Below, one piece after another: positions 12,701-25,402 of a stretch of 64,000 nucleotides of DNA. The stretch lies in contig JACSVZ010000002.1 in assembly GCA_014706295.1 (NCBI GenBank), positions 51,920,717-51,984,716 on the forward strand, written 5' to 3'. The notes under the pieces are model-generated. The model did not search any database. It was not told the DNA's origin and saw only the letters and a list, made by a program, of their open reading frames with translations. The translations under genes were made by a program, and so were the position numbers. Each line of letters starts with the position of its first letter. Position 1 is the stretch's first letter. The DNA is from Lycocorax pyrrhopterus obiensis (Eukaryota > Chordata > Aves > Passeriformes > Paradisaeidae).

Positions 12701-15469
12701 CAGTGTTTGCTCCCCCGTACAGAACCCTCTTGGTGCTAACTCTACATTTCCCTCTTTTGCCCTCTGACAACTTGAGGAGCCACAGCAGCCTGCATTTAAT
12801 AGAGCAACAAGGGAAATTTCAGTACTGCTTTGTGACTGTAACTAGAGCAGTTCAGGGTCCTTTCTCTGACTGTCCTTGCCTACATGGCAGAGGGGGAAAA
12901 ATATTCCATATAAATATAAGGTAAATTCTTTGATGAACTCCCACACAATATGCAGGAAGTCTGTTGTCATTAAATATAAGACTACAATGAGTGTAATGAT
13001 GACTGTGGCAATTTGTGCCATCAGAATGCTGCTCTGTTCTCACCAGCATTACAGTTATTAAGTTTAAATACATGTGATGTGTCTTTTCATATCCCATCAC
13101 TGGACTGTGATGACTCTGGAGAATAGCACTGGGCACATGATGTTGAAGAGTAGTGTCATGCTTACAGACTGATCCCACTAGTAGCACCTTTCACCGCAGT
13201 TGGCACTCAATACATTCCATATTTCCATTTTTCTTATCTTCTTCTTGAGGGTTATGGTAATTCTGCTTCATCCAATTCCCTGTGTCTAAGGTGAGACAGG
13301 CAGCTGCAGTTCTGCTGGTCTTGGTACTCATCTGTCCTTACACCTGTTTCCAGGGGACCCATTAAAAGCTAATAAAATTTTCCTGACTCCAGACTTGTTA
13401 ACAGAACAGAGAAAGCTCAAGATGTCTGAAAGCAGGATCTTTCTGGGCACAGTCACTGCCCTCTCTCTTCCTTGGTGTTGCTTTCCATGGATGGGCAGGC
13501 TGTCAGCTGTGGAGACCTGCTGTCTTGCTGCCATTTATTGCATCCCACGTGGCACTCAGCTCTTTGTCATTTAATATCTCCCACTTTGACAAGATTAGAC
13601 TGTCTTTTATGGGTGTAGTGGATTTTTCAGGGCAAAATTATTTCTGTATGTATGTCCATATGATCAACTTTCACTGAATCTTTTGAAGGAGTCCTTTCCA
13701 GTTTCTAGGTTTGAATGCTTTAGGAGTGTATAATTGGAAAACAAGCTCCAAGAAACAATATTCTAAAATGTGGCATAACCTGATGCACTTCCAGAGATTA
13801 GTTTTATGTCTTGGGTCTACCACTAAATTCAGGTGATCTCTGTAAGAACACCCATAAATCCTTTAATCCTAAATCCCAAACAAATCCTATTAAGCATAAT
13901 GGAAAGTTCAAAAAGAGCACGGCAGGAAAATATTAAGCAAGGCAGCATCCAGTCTGAATTATTATGAATTTTGGTTAATCTCACTTTCCCTTCTCACTTG
14001 AATGTGTCACATTTGTAAACGTAGCCTTTGTAGACTTTAGTCAGTTTTAATTGAAAGCCAATGATAGTAAAGTACATTTCATACATTTTTAAAGATGTTC
14101 CTTAAAGAAATTGATTTTGCTTAATGACCTTTTTTTATTTCCTATGATAATTTAGCAAATATGAATCTCTGGTTTAGAAAAAGCCATTGTAGGGGGTGGA
14201 CTGAAAGAATAGTATGTCTTCAAAATGACCTATTTTCAGAAATCACTTGGCAATTTGTCAGAATGAGAGATTTAACTAACCGGGACCCAATTTTAAAATA
14301 ACTATGTAAATGAAATTATTTCAATCTCTTTTGAAGACAGGTAAAGCAAACTTCAGAGCATGCTACAAGGATCTGGTGTCCTCCCAGCCACCTAAAATAA
14401 ATTACCTTTAGACTCTATGGTAAAATCATGTAAATCAGCACAGTTTGTACAGCAATCAATCAACAGTTCCCTATTGCCAAGTGAAGTGGCGTATTTCTGC
14501 CACTGATGCATGGCTGATTGGAGAAAGGCTTTAAAGCAAGGAGCAAGATTAGGATCAGTTGAGACACTGTTACCTACTTTGACTCTGAAAGTAAGTTAAA
14601 GTCTTTTTTAGGACTGCAGGATCTTGATAGCCTGTACTGTCCTTGGATAAAGAGGAGGTTTTCATCTGGGCTTCAGACTGACCAAGAGTTCCCTGCAATG
14701 TCTTCCCCTCCTCTGCTCATATGAGACATAGATGACTGATTTCAGGTGCTATCTCTTTGAAAGTCTATGCTGAACACTAGTCCAAAATGAGATCATTCTC
14801 TAAGAGTAGCAAAGTTTGGGACTGTTCAGAGAAACAGGCTTGATATCATATTGCAGACCTTGGAACATGGGAGAAAACAGCTGCATATGTGTATCCCATG
14901 AAATACATCAGCTATTATACAGGTATATGGAGGAGGAGAAAATTGGCTTAGAGCACCTAGAATAATTTTTCTCAAAAGCAAATTAAAAAAATATAGGATG
15001 ATAAAAAAATGTGCAGCCTATAAATCATCGTATTTCATAAAATTTCACTCATTCTTACCTGAGCATCAGTCTATACAGCAAAACCATAAGTTTGTACATG
15101 TGGGACATAGCATAGCACACTTGTAAGGGATGATTAGGAGTCAGCGATCCTCAAACCTGTTACCATCCTGTGGTTGGTTGCCATCAGAACTGGCTTCAAG
15201 ATCCAACAATTGTCTTATATTTCCATCTCTTCGATGCTTTTGTACAAAATGTCTTTACATTTACATAAAATGGAAGTTTCAGGGTATGGCAGGAGACATG
15301 CACATGGCTTTTTCCACTGATAAAAGCACTTTGGCTGAAGATTTTTCAGTTCTTAAAAGGAAGGGTTGAAAGGAGGGAAAAAATCCAAACCAGCAAGCAC
15401 AAAACCTTGCCGTTTTCTGGTAGGGAGCAAGATAAACCAGAAACAACAGGCAGGGCAGTAAATTATAGC

Positions 15470-15952
15470 TTTTTTTAGTTACTATCCTCTCATGCAGCAC
15501 TGATAACATGGTTCTGAGTACTGCTGAACAGTGTTTGAACAGCGTCAAGGCCTTCTCCTTACTCTGCCCTGTTCCCACCCTGCCCAGTGAAGAGATTGGG
15601 AGTGGGCAAGAGGCTGTGAGGGTATGCAACCAGGCAGGTGTCCCAAACTGACCAAAAAGCTTCTTCATGCTGTGTGACATCATGCTCAGCAATAAAATTG
15701 AGAGGACAGTAGGTTAAGGAATTTTTCTCATGGTCTGAGTGAGCATTAGTCCCTCCATGGGAGGAGGTGAGTGAGTACTGTCACGTCTTATGTTGCTCCT
15801 TTGTTCTTTCACGTCTTGTTTGCTCATTAAACTATTCTTATCTTGACCCATACATTTTCTCTTCATTTTCTTCTGCCATCCCACTGGGCATGAGGAAGGG
15901 GATAAAGTTAGAGTGGTGTGGTGATTAGCTGACCACTGGAGTTAACCCCCAA
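15470..15952 (+). mobile_element. Decayed ERVL-type LTR fragment (avian endogenous retrovirus)
   Basis: The order of recognisable blocks follows the common avian ERVL-type LTR. A 'tgataac...ctgctgaacagtgttt' stretch lies near 15500. A 'ccaaactgaccaaa' block comes next, then TGACATCATGCTCAGC just before an AT-rich TATA-position stretch (about 15660-15700). A 'ttgctcattaaactattcttatcttgaccc' segment with an ATTAAA-type poly(A) signal follows (about 15820-15850). The 3' end carries 'ccatcccactgggcatgaggaagg' and 'gagttaacccc'. The TG start and the final CA are not recoverable, so it is truncated at both ends. It has no internal retroviral genes. It is related to, but much more decayed than, the LTR at 22219-22659. 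Confidence 0.75.
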
Positions 15953-16666
15953 TAGCTTGCCTTGTTTCCTATGCCTTTTTGACTCTTCATAAACGTGTTT
16001 TCTCTTCGTTTTTAAGTGAATAGCTTAATCTATCTAGAGATTAGGGTGTTTATAAAATACCTGGCTAACTGAAATTTCATCTGCATGCCTGTGGCAGTTT
16101 GAAACAAAGATGACTCTTTAGGCCTGCAGCCCTGATACTTTCCTTTAGATCTCTCAGAATATAAAATATAATTTTACTTTACTACGTAGGCTGATGTAGG
16201 AACTAGACATTTTAGCGATCAGTAAAGAAGAAGCAACTTCTTGTGACTGTGATTAGGTCAGGTTCTAGAAAGAAGGGAAGAGTCAGTCCCTGGATCAGCT
16301 TGTAACTGGCTCTTCTGTTTGTTTTTTGGGTTTTTTTAATCTAGAAGAGAGTAACTGACCCTGAACAGTACATTGGAATGTGGTTAATAATGACTCTCAT
16401 AAGTATTTATTCTACTTTCCTAATCTGCTGCACCTGCTACAAAGTAGATTTAGGTTTTCTGTTATACCTTAATGGACAGCAGATTTTGAAAGAGGCATAC
16501 TCTTAACTATTAAACAACACTATGTTATAAACATCTGCATAACCTCACCTTTAATTTGAATAGGATTTTTGAGTGGTCCAGTGCTCTCAGCATGAAAATA
16601 TTAGGGCCACAAATCTCCTGTGATTCCTTATAAGAGTGAAAAAGACAGTGTGGCTTATGTGCAGTA

Positions 16667-16680
16667 ACTCCTGCAGGAGT
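16667..16680. repeat. 14-bp perfect palindrome
   Basis: ACTCCTGCAGGAGT is fully self-complementary, with a CTGCAG core. It sits in otherwise unremarkable DNA. No known factor site is implied. Confidence 0.9.
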
Positions 16681-19600
16681 CTGTGCAAAGCTCATCTATT
16701 CAGCATGAAGTCATGCAGGACTTGCAAACTTTCCAGGAGTACACGAAGGGTTTGCCTCTGTTAAAAAGTACTATAAAACTTCTAGTGTTTGACAGAATTA
16801 TTAAACATGTTGAAGTCCTGTGGAGTATGAGGCTCTACCACAGGTTCTAGGCATGCCAGATGGGATTGAAGAAATGGCTCTGACTAGTCCTTTTCTCAGC
16901 TACATCCCATTCACTGCTTTATTTCTGGGCCTACCGGTACCCACAAACTGTAGCATCTTGGTTTAAAGGCAAATAAATAAAACTAGATCGGCTCTTTAGA
17001 AATTTTGCTGTAATCCTAAGTACTCAATAGCATTAGTTTGAGTTGCCATGTAACGAAACCTATTCTGTAGTCAAACCTGAGCAACGGCAAATAAACAATA
17101 AAGGTAGTCTACAGTCATGAAGTTGATCAGATATTTTGCACTGTCCCAAGAGGAAACAGTTAAAAGACAAATGGTGAGCATCAGTACTCATAAAGTACAG
17201 AGTCCATGTGCATGTAGGTGAAAGCCTTCGAAAATAAGTTTCAGAAGCCAGAGCTGCTGTTCATGGTACCCACAGACAGTCTGAGTAACTTCAATACATA
17301 ACTAGCTAGATTTAAGCCCAGACTGTTGTAAAACAGTAAAAGGAAGGCATTTTGGACCTGTTTATTCTTATTTATGCATTATACTTATAAATTTGTAATG
17401 GAAATAGAGGAGGTCAGACGTTATATTGCTGTAAGATGACACTAAACAAATAAAATAGCTAGAGATTGGCAATTAGTGTGTGAGAACAGTTATTGGAGAA
17501 ACAATTAGATATAAAGCATGCTATGGCAGATCCTCCATTCCAGAATGTCTTGCTTAATTGCTTTGTCTCGAATATTGAAAACTCTGCTGGTGCTGTTTCT
17601 GAGCAAAAAAAAAGTCTGATAAACAGGATTTATACACCCTCATGCAGATTTGATTTGAATGGTGTGAATGAACAGCAGAAAGGATTGCACCTATTTTTTC
17701 TGTGTTCAAAGAGATACTTATAGCTCAAGAAAAAGTACGGACTAGCTTAAATGACAGGTTCCTTTTTAGCACGAAAATTCAAAACCTAATTCTGGTGTTC
17801 TAGTAAATATGTTTTTGAACGTGTAAAATAGGTGATTCTTAATTGGGGACAAAAATAAAGTAATAGAGCCCAATACTGTTTTGATTAGTTATAGCTAATG
17901 TGGTTTGCTGTATTTTCTCTGTGAAGTGCTTGCAATATGCTTTAGTCATGTTGAAGTATTGCAGTTTTGACCTGTTTCGATTTCTTATTTCATTGTAGCA
18001 TCTTATTTTAAAGCCCAGATTCTGGAGGGTAACAAGATTAGTCTTCTGCACTGCAAGAGTGATTGAAGACAAACCTGGGAGAGTGTTAAAGTGCTTTCTA
18101 GTTATGTCTTGGACAGCATTGCAAGCTGGAAGTATTTCTCCATAAGAGTAGGGCTACAATGGCCTGACATTGCTTCAGAGTTAGTGCAGGTATCTCTACA
18201 GAGTACGGCACTATGCTGTGTTGACAGATTTATTCACAGCTTTGAACACACTTCATCTGAACTTGCCCATGCCTCTCTTTATGTTCCCTTGCAAACTAAT
18301 CTTTAATGCTCAAAGGAGCAGGAGGCAAAAGTGCCAGCACTTGTGGCCAAACTATTTCTGGAAGTAGATGCAAACAGCAGCCTTACTGCGGTGAGAGGAA
18401 TTCAGCTGTGCTGCGTGGTTTTGGTACCTGCAATGGCAGTGTGACCTGTGAGTGCAGGAAAGTCATCACACACCTGCTAGCACCGGCACCACATACAATG
18501 CCCTACACATACCTGGCTGCTGCTACACTCAAAGCCCCCTTGACTGACATTAGGGACCTACAAGTTGTATGAGAGGCTGCCTCATGCCTTCTGTAGGTGC
18601 AGAACAGAGGGAGATTCACAGAAGTAACCTAACATAGTCTGTCTGACGGTTTTTTTCTTCAGTTATTCAACTTGATCATGGATCAGCATAGCTCTGTATA
18701 AAATTGTTTTCGGTTTTTTTTGCCAGGTTCTTGATTACAAACAGCCTTTGGGATGACTCTTGAACAGTCATTCATCACAATATAACAGCTTCTTACTAAA
18801 GAGGTGATGAACATGACGTAGTGGTTAATCTCTTCATATCTGGTAGGCAGTTCTCCCAGTCTCCTTGCTGGGGTGCACTGGGGAAAATGAGATTTATGCC
18901 CATGTCACTTTTATGTAATTAGAACTCAAATCTTTAGGAGCTTTGGCCAATGCACATTGCAGTGAAGCTGCTGCAGCTTCTGTCTGAAAGGCTTCGGTAG
19001 AGTGGGCTTGCCTAGAATTTCCTGACAGGCATAATTATGTATAATGTCACTCGTGCTGTTTACAGAACATAGCATGGGGTGATAGTTATTGCTTTTGAGA
19101 AGTGTGCAATCTTTTCTGAAGTCATTTTTAAATATGATTCATGTGGAAAATTGGCATTTGCAGGCTTTGTACCTAGACTTCCTATCCCTAGGAGCCTTTC
19201 ATTTGGTTGTATTTTAGAAGTACGTATTTTTAGGCAGTAATAGGAAAGGATGGTGAAGGGAAAATAAACAGAAACAAGTTCATTTCTGAGAATAACAGTG
19301 AGCCCAGGGAATGTTGTTTTTCTGTATCTGAATCATTGTACCTTTACATTGATGACTCTACTACTTCCTCTGGCTACTTCCATTTAGCACAGAGGAGAAT
19401 TCCAGCCTTGCAGTATCTTTAATTTCTCTTGTGACTCCGCTGACAGCCTGATCACACTTGGGTGACTGCTTTGCTATCAGTTGCCTTGTCTTTTTTGTCT
19501 TTCATCCTCCCATGCTCAGAAAAGACATTGCATAAAATATATTGAAATTCATAGGAGTCTTCTAGTGCCGATTTAGGGTCTGTAAGGATTTTTCCTGTGG

Positions 19601-20379
19601 CTAGATCTGCGAGTCCACTGGTTATGGGTCTGTGACATGAGATCAGAACATTCTCATATGAATCTCTCTCAGAAGGCCTAAACTAAAAAAAAAAAAAATT
19701 CTTGTTATTTCAATAAAACTTTGCATTTTCCAGAATAAAAATATGTTCTTCAACATTATTTGATGCGTCACAAAAACTCCCATCTCAAACCCCATCCATA
19801 TTTCATTCCTTTAACTAGTTCTGGGTATTTTATCCAATATGATGTCCATAGCATCTGGCTAAAACAATCTAAATACACTTGGAAACTTGTGTAATAAAAG
19901 CCAAAATGAAGTCATATGAATAAATAATAAAAAGTATAAATTCAAGACAGGAGCACATCTATAGATATTGTGCAGTTCAGCACTCTCTTAAAAGCTAGGT
20001 CTTAGAGTCTTTAACCGAGAATCCCATCAGGCTGTGTCCTAAATATTTTCAGTGAAGGAGATTCCACCTATCAGGAGGTAGAACTGCTCCTAAAGATTTG
20101 AGTTCTAAACCTGCTCCCAGGTGTAACTAGATTCAGTGAAGAACTTTCTTCAGAACTGCCTCTGTGGCGAAATATAATACTGGCTTACGAAATCTGTGAG
20201 TGAACAGATTTTGCACACTCATTTTCTCAGACTTCGTCAATTCACATTGCTGTACGTGAAATACAAAATGCATGTTGTAAATGTTGTAGCCAAGATAATT
20301 AATGTTACAGAGAGGACAAGGGATGCCAGCTGTTCAGTCAAAACTTATTGTTGTGGTTCTTGATATAGACCATGATGTT

Positions 20380-20402
20380 TTGGTTCTTGATATCCGAACC
20401 AA
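20380..20402. repeat. Inverted repeat, 7-bp arms
   Basis: TTGGTTC and GAACCAA face each other across nine bases. The 12-mer GGTTCTTGATAT of the left arm is also repeated about 27 bases upstream (from about 20355), so the site combines a direct and an inverted repeat. Confidence 0.8.
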
Positions 20403-22213
20403 GATTTCCTGTGTTTTAGGAGGCAGCAGTTGTTAGAGGATGAACCTTTGCTTAAGGATCCCACCTACTTGCACCTTCAGGAATCTTGGACAATGAGCAG
20501 TAACCTTCCCTGATTTTTCCCTTGTCTAGTAGGAGTATGTCTGTTCATGAGAGTTTACCAGGAAAAGGAATGGCATAAGAGGTGCTGCAGCCTTGTTGCT
20601 GTCCTCATGCTATCGTGATTCAGGATCTCCTGCTGATGACACATCTCTGCTGGGACTTTACCGGAGTACAGGTCTGAGAGCAGTATCTCAGGAATTGTCT
20701 TGTCTTTATCCAAACAGACTATTCTTTTGACTTTGCCATGCTGTTTCTTCAGGAACTTGTAAACACACATGCTCTGCTATTCATATTTCATTTGTACAAA
20801 TCTTAATATTTCCATGGAAGATACCTACAATTCAAACTTGCCCCCAAGTATATGCCTTGAGCTGATTACACACCCATGTTTCTTCCACTCACTCATGTAT
20901 CCATTAATAAGGACGTTCAGCAGTGGAAGATAGTAGTGCCAATGATTTACTCCCACTCCTTTTTGTTTGAAGCTGTCTGCAAACCTCAGGAAAAAAATAT
21001 TCAAATACCTTTGTTTATTTTAGAGGAAATCAACTACACATGACTTGAGGGAAAAGTGTTCTAATTCATATCTGTGATTACTCTCTATTTTGGAGGAGAC
21101 ATTTTCTCTCCACTCAGCTATTTCTAACATAAGAAGCTATGGTAGATTTAGTCATGTTAAGATATTTTTGTTTAACTTCCTTAATCCCATGGTGCTTTGA
21201 AAGTCCTGCTTTTTCTGTCACTTTGACGTATCACTCCTTTCAAAAATTTGCCTAAGCACAGTAATTATTTCAAATTCCTCTTCTGACAATTGATTAGAAC
21301 AGGTTCTGAGGATAAAACAATGTTTTTAATTAGGTTGAACATTAGTTTCAATCCAAAATGCTTGAAAATAGGAAATGCTATTTGCTGTTATTAAACCAAG
21401 GAACTCTTCATCAAAAGCATCAAAAATTATTGAAATGTAGGAGGTAGGTCACTGTTTTCCTTGAAGAACAGACTAAGCACGAAGACTATATTCTTATGGC
21501 TCTTCTCAGAAAAAGTACTGTGTGGCCTTTCAGCACTGCTAAGTAAGAGATAAGATTACTATTTCTCACGCTGGGAAATAGAATTTATTTATTTATTTAT
21601 TTTTAATAGAAAACACTGTCATCAAGCCAATTACATAAATCTACTGAAGTATGACACTGAATAAAATCTTTTTTAGCCAGTTTATAGAAAGGTCCATATT
21701 CTGCTGAAAATTTTTGTTCTCACCCAGACCAACCTTCCATGGAAGCCAGTGGGTGTCCGTTGGATAAGTACTTTAATATGTAGGCTGGGGTATTCTGAAT
21801 TGAAGTGTAAAGACATTTCAGATCTAACACTAGTTAGCAAACTAAAAGGATTTTAAATATCCTCATTGGTGAGGGAGGAAACTGAAGGCATGAATGCTTC
21901 TCTAATAAATCACTGTGTGTCATCTCTCTTCTGTAACAACCTTGTGAAAATTCCAGCTGTAAAATACCTGCTTACACAGCTTGGTCAGCACTATATACAT
22001 GCTGAAGTGTTTTCCCTTGCTTCTACTGTTTCTGATTCAGGTTGGAATCCTTGACCTTCTACAAGTGTCAAATCTGCATTGCTGAGACACTGAATTACTT
22101 CCTCCCTATTTTTAAGACTCTGAAAAAAGGGCATAAGTGGAGTTCAGAGTTTTCTGTGCCTTGCCTAAAGAAATCCTCAGGCTTCTTCTTTAAATTAGCA
22201 AGTTAATGCAGAA

Positions 22214-22664
22214 GGAAGTGTCATGGTTCCAGCTAAGACGGGGTTAATTTTTGCAGTAGGCAGGAGGGGGCATGGCTAGGAACTGGAGGTTATCCTACAG
22301 CACCTCACATCATTTTCTTGGGACAGGGAAAGGGGTCTCTTCTTGGTCAGGGCAGCATGGCTGTGATTCATGTATTCCCAGTTTTCCACATGGTGAGCAT
22401 TCACGAGTGAATCATTTGCCTCTCTTGTGCCCTCTGTTATCAATATCGTTGCTGTTACTGTTTGTTTTCTTATTTCATTGCTGTTTCCAGTAAATTGTTA
22501 TCTCAACCTGTGATCTTTAGCTTTTCTGCTTCCAATTCTCCTCTCCAGCCTGCTGCAGCGGGGAGAAGGAGAGGAAGCAGGGAATGAGTGACCAGCTCAG
22601 GGTTTGGAGTGTTTCAATGGGAACACTAAATTGGGGAATAACATTCCGAAACCATGACAGGAAG
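22214..22664. repeat. Target-site duplication pair GGAAG around the 22219-22659 LTR
   Basis: GGAAG lies immediately before the TG start (22214-22218) and immediately after the CA end (22660-22664). A perfect 5-bp duplication is the footprint of retroviral integrase and fixes both ends of the element. Confidence 0.9.
22219..22659 (+). mobile_element. Complete solo LTR, ERVL-type avian endogenous retrovirus
   Basis: A 441-bp element that starts TGTCATGGTT and ends AACCATGACA: ten-base perfect terminal inverted repeats with the canonical TG...CA ends. The 5' block (TTCCAGCTAAGACGGGGTTAA) and the 3' block ('ttgttatctcaacctgtgatc', then 'ccagcctgctgcagcggggag') follow the avian ERVL-type LTR order. 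An AGTAAA (22489-22494) sits where the poly(A) signal is expected. Only one LTR remains, which is the normal outcome of recombination between the two LTRs of a provirus. No retroviral coding sequence is present. Perfect 5-bp TSDs suggest a younger insertion than the relative at 15470. Confidence 0.92.
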
Positions 22665-25402
22665 GAATCCAGCATTTTTCTGGGCTGAATGCCTCTCTGT
22701 TCGTACCTCAGTATGAATTACAGCTGAGTCTACACAGCCTGCTTCATCTCCTCTCTGATTAAATTGATGTTGCTTCAAAGCTGCTTTACCTTCATACCTA
22801 ATAAGGGGAGTGAATTCATCCTGAACCTCTGTTTTTGGGGAAGAATTCAAGCTGCCCATAATATGTCAATGTAGGTGGCACTGTTGACTAGTGAGTCAAC
22901 AGAAATTTAAGAGCTAATTATTCCTGCAAGACTGTAGCCTCAAAAATTCAATCTGGAATCTCCTGGCACACAAGAAGCTTCCAGTAAAAGCCTTAAAAGA
23001 GAGCAGCAGCATCTCCTTCCTCCTCACACTTCCCACCTCCCACCATACTGCCTATAGATTTTGACATGGGTTTTGTTAGGTTACTGGGCTTTTTTTCCCA
23101 TGTTTTTCCAAGGCTTCTGTGCCTGAATTGGCTTCTACAGGAAAGTAAAGAATGCTCTGCTCAGACAAATGCTATCAGGAGTCTCCTGAAGACCAACATT
23201 ACAAAACTGGGGAAGGCTGGGCAACCCAGCCTTGTTCTAACTTCATCTCTGCTGCAGGTGTATTTCATAAAAGGAGCACATGAGCTCCTAGGGATTCCAT
23301 CTGCAGCTCGTTATCTTTTCTCTCCCTTTCCCCTCAGCACAGGTTTTGAGGACCATGATATTGACCTGAATTTATGACTGCTCATGTCCATCTACTGATG
23401 AGAAAACTGACAAGTGTTATCTTGTAGCATAGTTATAATAAATCTTAACTTGAGTGACTACCACAGTGCTTGACTTGCTTCTGTTTATTGAAGGCTGGAA
23501 AGCAGGCTGTCTCAGCTGTCCCATTAGCTGCACTCCCGGTTGTCTGGAGCCACATGATATCCTTGTATACCTTTGTATAATCAAGGTTGTGTGGCATTTA
23601 TTATTTTTATTTTGTCAACAAACTATGACCAACCTTCACCTCTTCTCTGTATATCCTGGGTCTCCATTGTATATTCTGTTCTTGTTCAGTCCCTGTGGAT
23701 AAAACAACTGCAGCAGGCACAGAAAAGGTGAGATTTCCTCTTATCTAAATTGTTCGCATGCATTAGTTAAAAACTACCTGACCTCTGAGGTACCTCACTA
23801 GTAAATCCTTTTCCTTCACACCTCTTATTACTTCTTCACTGTTTCCTATTTTTGAGCTAATTTGCTATCCTAAAGCTATTATTTTAACCTGTGTACCATA
23901 ACTCTCTGCCTTATTCAATTATCTTCAGTGTGGAATCTTATTACTCTTTGAAAATGTAAGTGTATGAAACACTGCAGTTCCCTTACTCCTGCTGCAGCAA
24001 TATTATGTCTTAAGAATGAAAGCAAGTTAGTTTAAGCAGGACTCCTAAGGGTCCACAATGGATATTTAGAATCAAATTATTCACATGAAAGTCTTCATTA
24101 AATGTCCATCATATCATTTCTTCATCTATCCCCCTTTTCCCTTAACTATGCTAACCAGGCTGTAATTTGTTTGCCGTAATACACCTTGAGGCTTTTTTTG
24201 TTCAATAGCAGTTGTAGGTTTTCTGTTTTCCAGTCCTCTGTGAAGAGAAAATGAAGCTCTGTCTCCTTTGTCCTCTGGAAAGTTTGGAGCAAAATAACTG
24301 TTTAACAAATCTGCCATCTTCATCCTTGTTGCCAATTCCCTACTATCACTTTTTAGTGGACCAATTTTCTCTTTTATGATCTGTCAAGTGAAAATATATG
24401 TGAAAAGTCCTTTGTTTTAGTTGAACAGTGCCTGGCAATTTGGATGTTTGGTTTCCTTATTTTACACCTTTAACCAGAAAGAAACATGCTGCCATTTACC
24501 GTGGTAACAGAAGTTAGTAACTATTGAATTCATCAGGCATTTTATAGATTGCTACTTGAACGGAAGTTCTTTATCATAACCCCTGCTATAATAAAGTGCT
24601 GATGCATTTCCCACCTTTCTCATCAAAAAGCTCTGTTCTCCACAAGACTGATATAAACAGATGATCTTCTGGGGGCCCTTTCCTGCCTTTGTAACATTTG
24701 AAGGGCTTTAGAGGGAATGGGTAGCACTCTATTGAAGAGTATGGAAGCTTGAAAAAATAGATAATACCAATTACTGTCTGTATCTGTCAAACTGAATAGA
24801 GAAATCAATTTACATTTAATAACACAATTCCTTCAACAGCTATGAGAATCAGTATAGACCCCAGCTTAGCTGCTTCATCACATGTTTAGCTGGAGCTTTT
24901 TTATGGGAAAGTAATGATACTTCTGAGATCACCACATGTTAAATCCCACCGAATTTACCACGAGGGAAAGCTTATTTCATCTAGGTCATACTGTATTACG
25001 AATGCTTTAAAATCAGAAAATTGGAAATCTCTCATTCATTTGCAGTTTCCATATAAAATGGAAGATGGTTGCTTAAACTTAATAAGTCTATAAAAATCAG
25101 GCTTATCTTCTGTGTTCTTTGGTAGAATAAAGTTATGAAAGAAGCTCACTTTCAAAACCTTGACAAACATGGAACAGATTATTACGCATTTCGTAGAGGG
25201 GGTTTGTCCTCTTTAGGATGATACTTTAAAGCTTGTTTTGCTCTGTCCTATTTCAGAAATTTTAGAGGATCTGTAACACTTTCCCTGCTGGCAGAGTGGG
25301 GAAAAGGAATCTGTAATTCATACATGGGAAACATAAGCACTAGATCTTCAATCAGAGATTCTTTGGAAATTTCTTCAGGTTTTGCATCTGTCCTTCTGAT
25401 GC
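22660..25402. other. Unique noncoding DNA
   Basis: No gene or element recognised. It contains a perfect 9-bp-arm hairpin at 22881-22902. The longest open stretch (23066-23377) has no domain or plausible splice context. Confidence 0.55.
22881..22902. repeat. Perfect hairpin, 9-bp arms and 4-base loop
   Basis: Arms CTGTTGACT and AGTCAACAG are fully complementary around the loop AGTG. The stem is too short for a microRNA precursor, and the flanks do not extend the pairing. The two halves also contain TGACT/AGTCA, similar to AP-1 half-sites. Confidence 0.85.

Larger units (their letters stand above)
5454..15469. other. Unique noncoding DNA
   Basis: About 10 kb without any element I can name. 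It contains a perfect 18-bp tandem duplication (6328-6363), a 14-bp palindrome with an E-box core (9710-9723), and modestly GC-richer patches at about 5940-6150 and 11800-12700. Open stretches up to about 125 codons occur (for example 11823-12194), but they overlap other-frame stretches of similar length and show no domain, so I do not call them genes. No splice-bounded exon could be supported. Confidence 0.55.
15953..22218. other. Unique noncoding DNA
   Basis: No gene or clear mobile element. It contains a 14-bp palindrome at 16667-16680, a short A-run at about 19685-19697, and an inverted repeat at 20380-20402. A block at about 20020-20150 has wording like ancient LINE tails ('cagtgaaggagattccacc'), but the match is too weak to annotate firmly. 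Open stretches near 18091-18572 are uninterrupted for up to 88 codons in two adjacent frames but show no domain. Confidence 0.55.

Noticed and set aside
15279..15692. 137-codon minus-strand stretch
   Set aside because: It overlaps the antisense of a decayed LTR and continues into unique DNA by chance.
20020..20150. Possible ancient LINE tail (wording like 'gtgaaggagattccacc')
   Set aside because: Only one short block resembles old LINE 3' ends; too little to annotate without an alignment.
22881..22902. microRNA precursor
   Set aside because: The stem is only 9 bp and flanking bases do not extend the pairing to the length a precursor needs.
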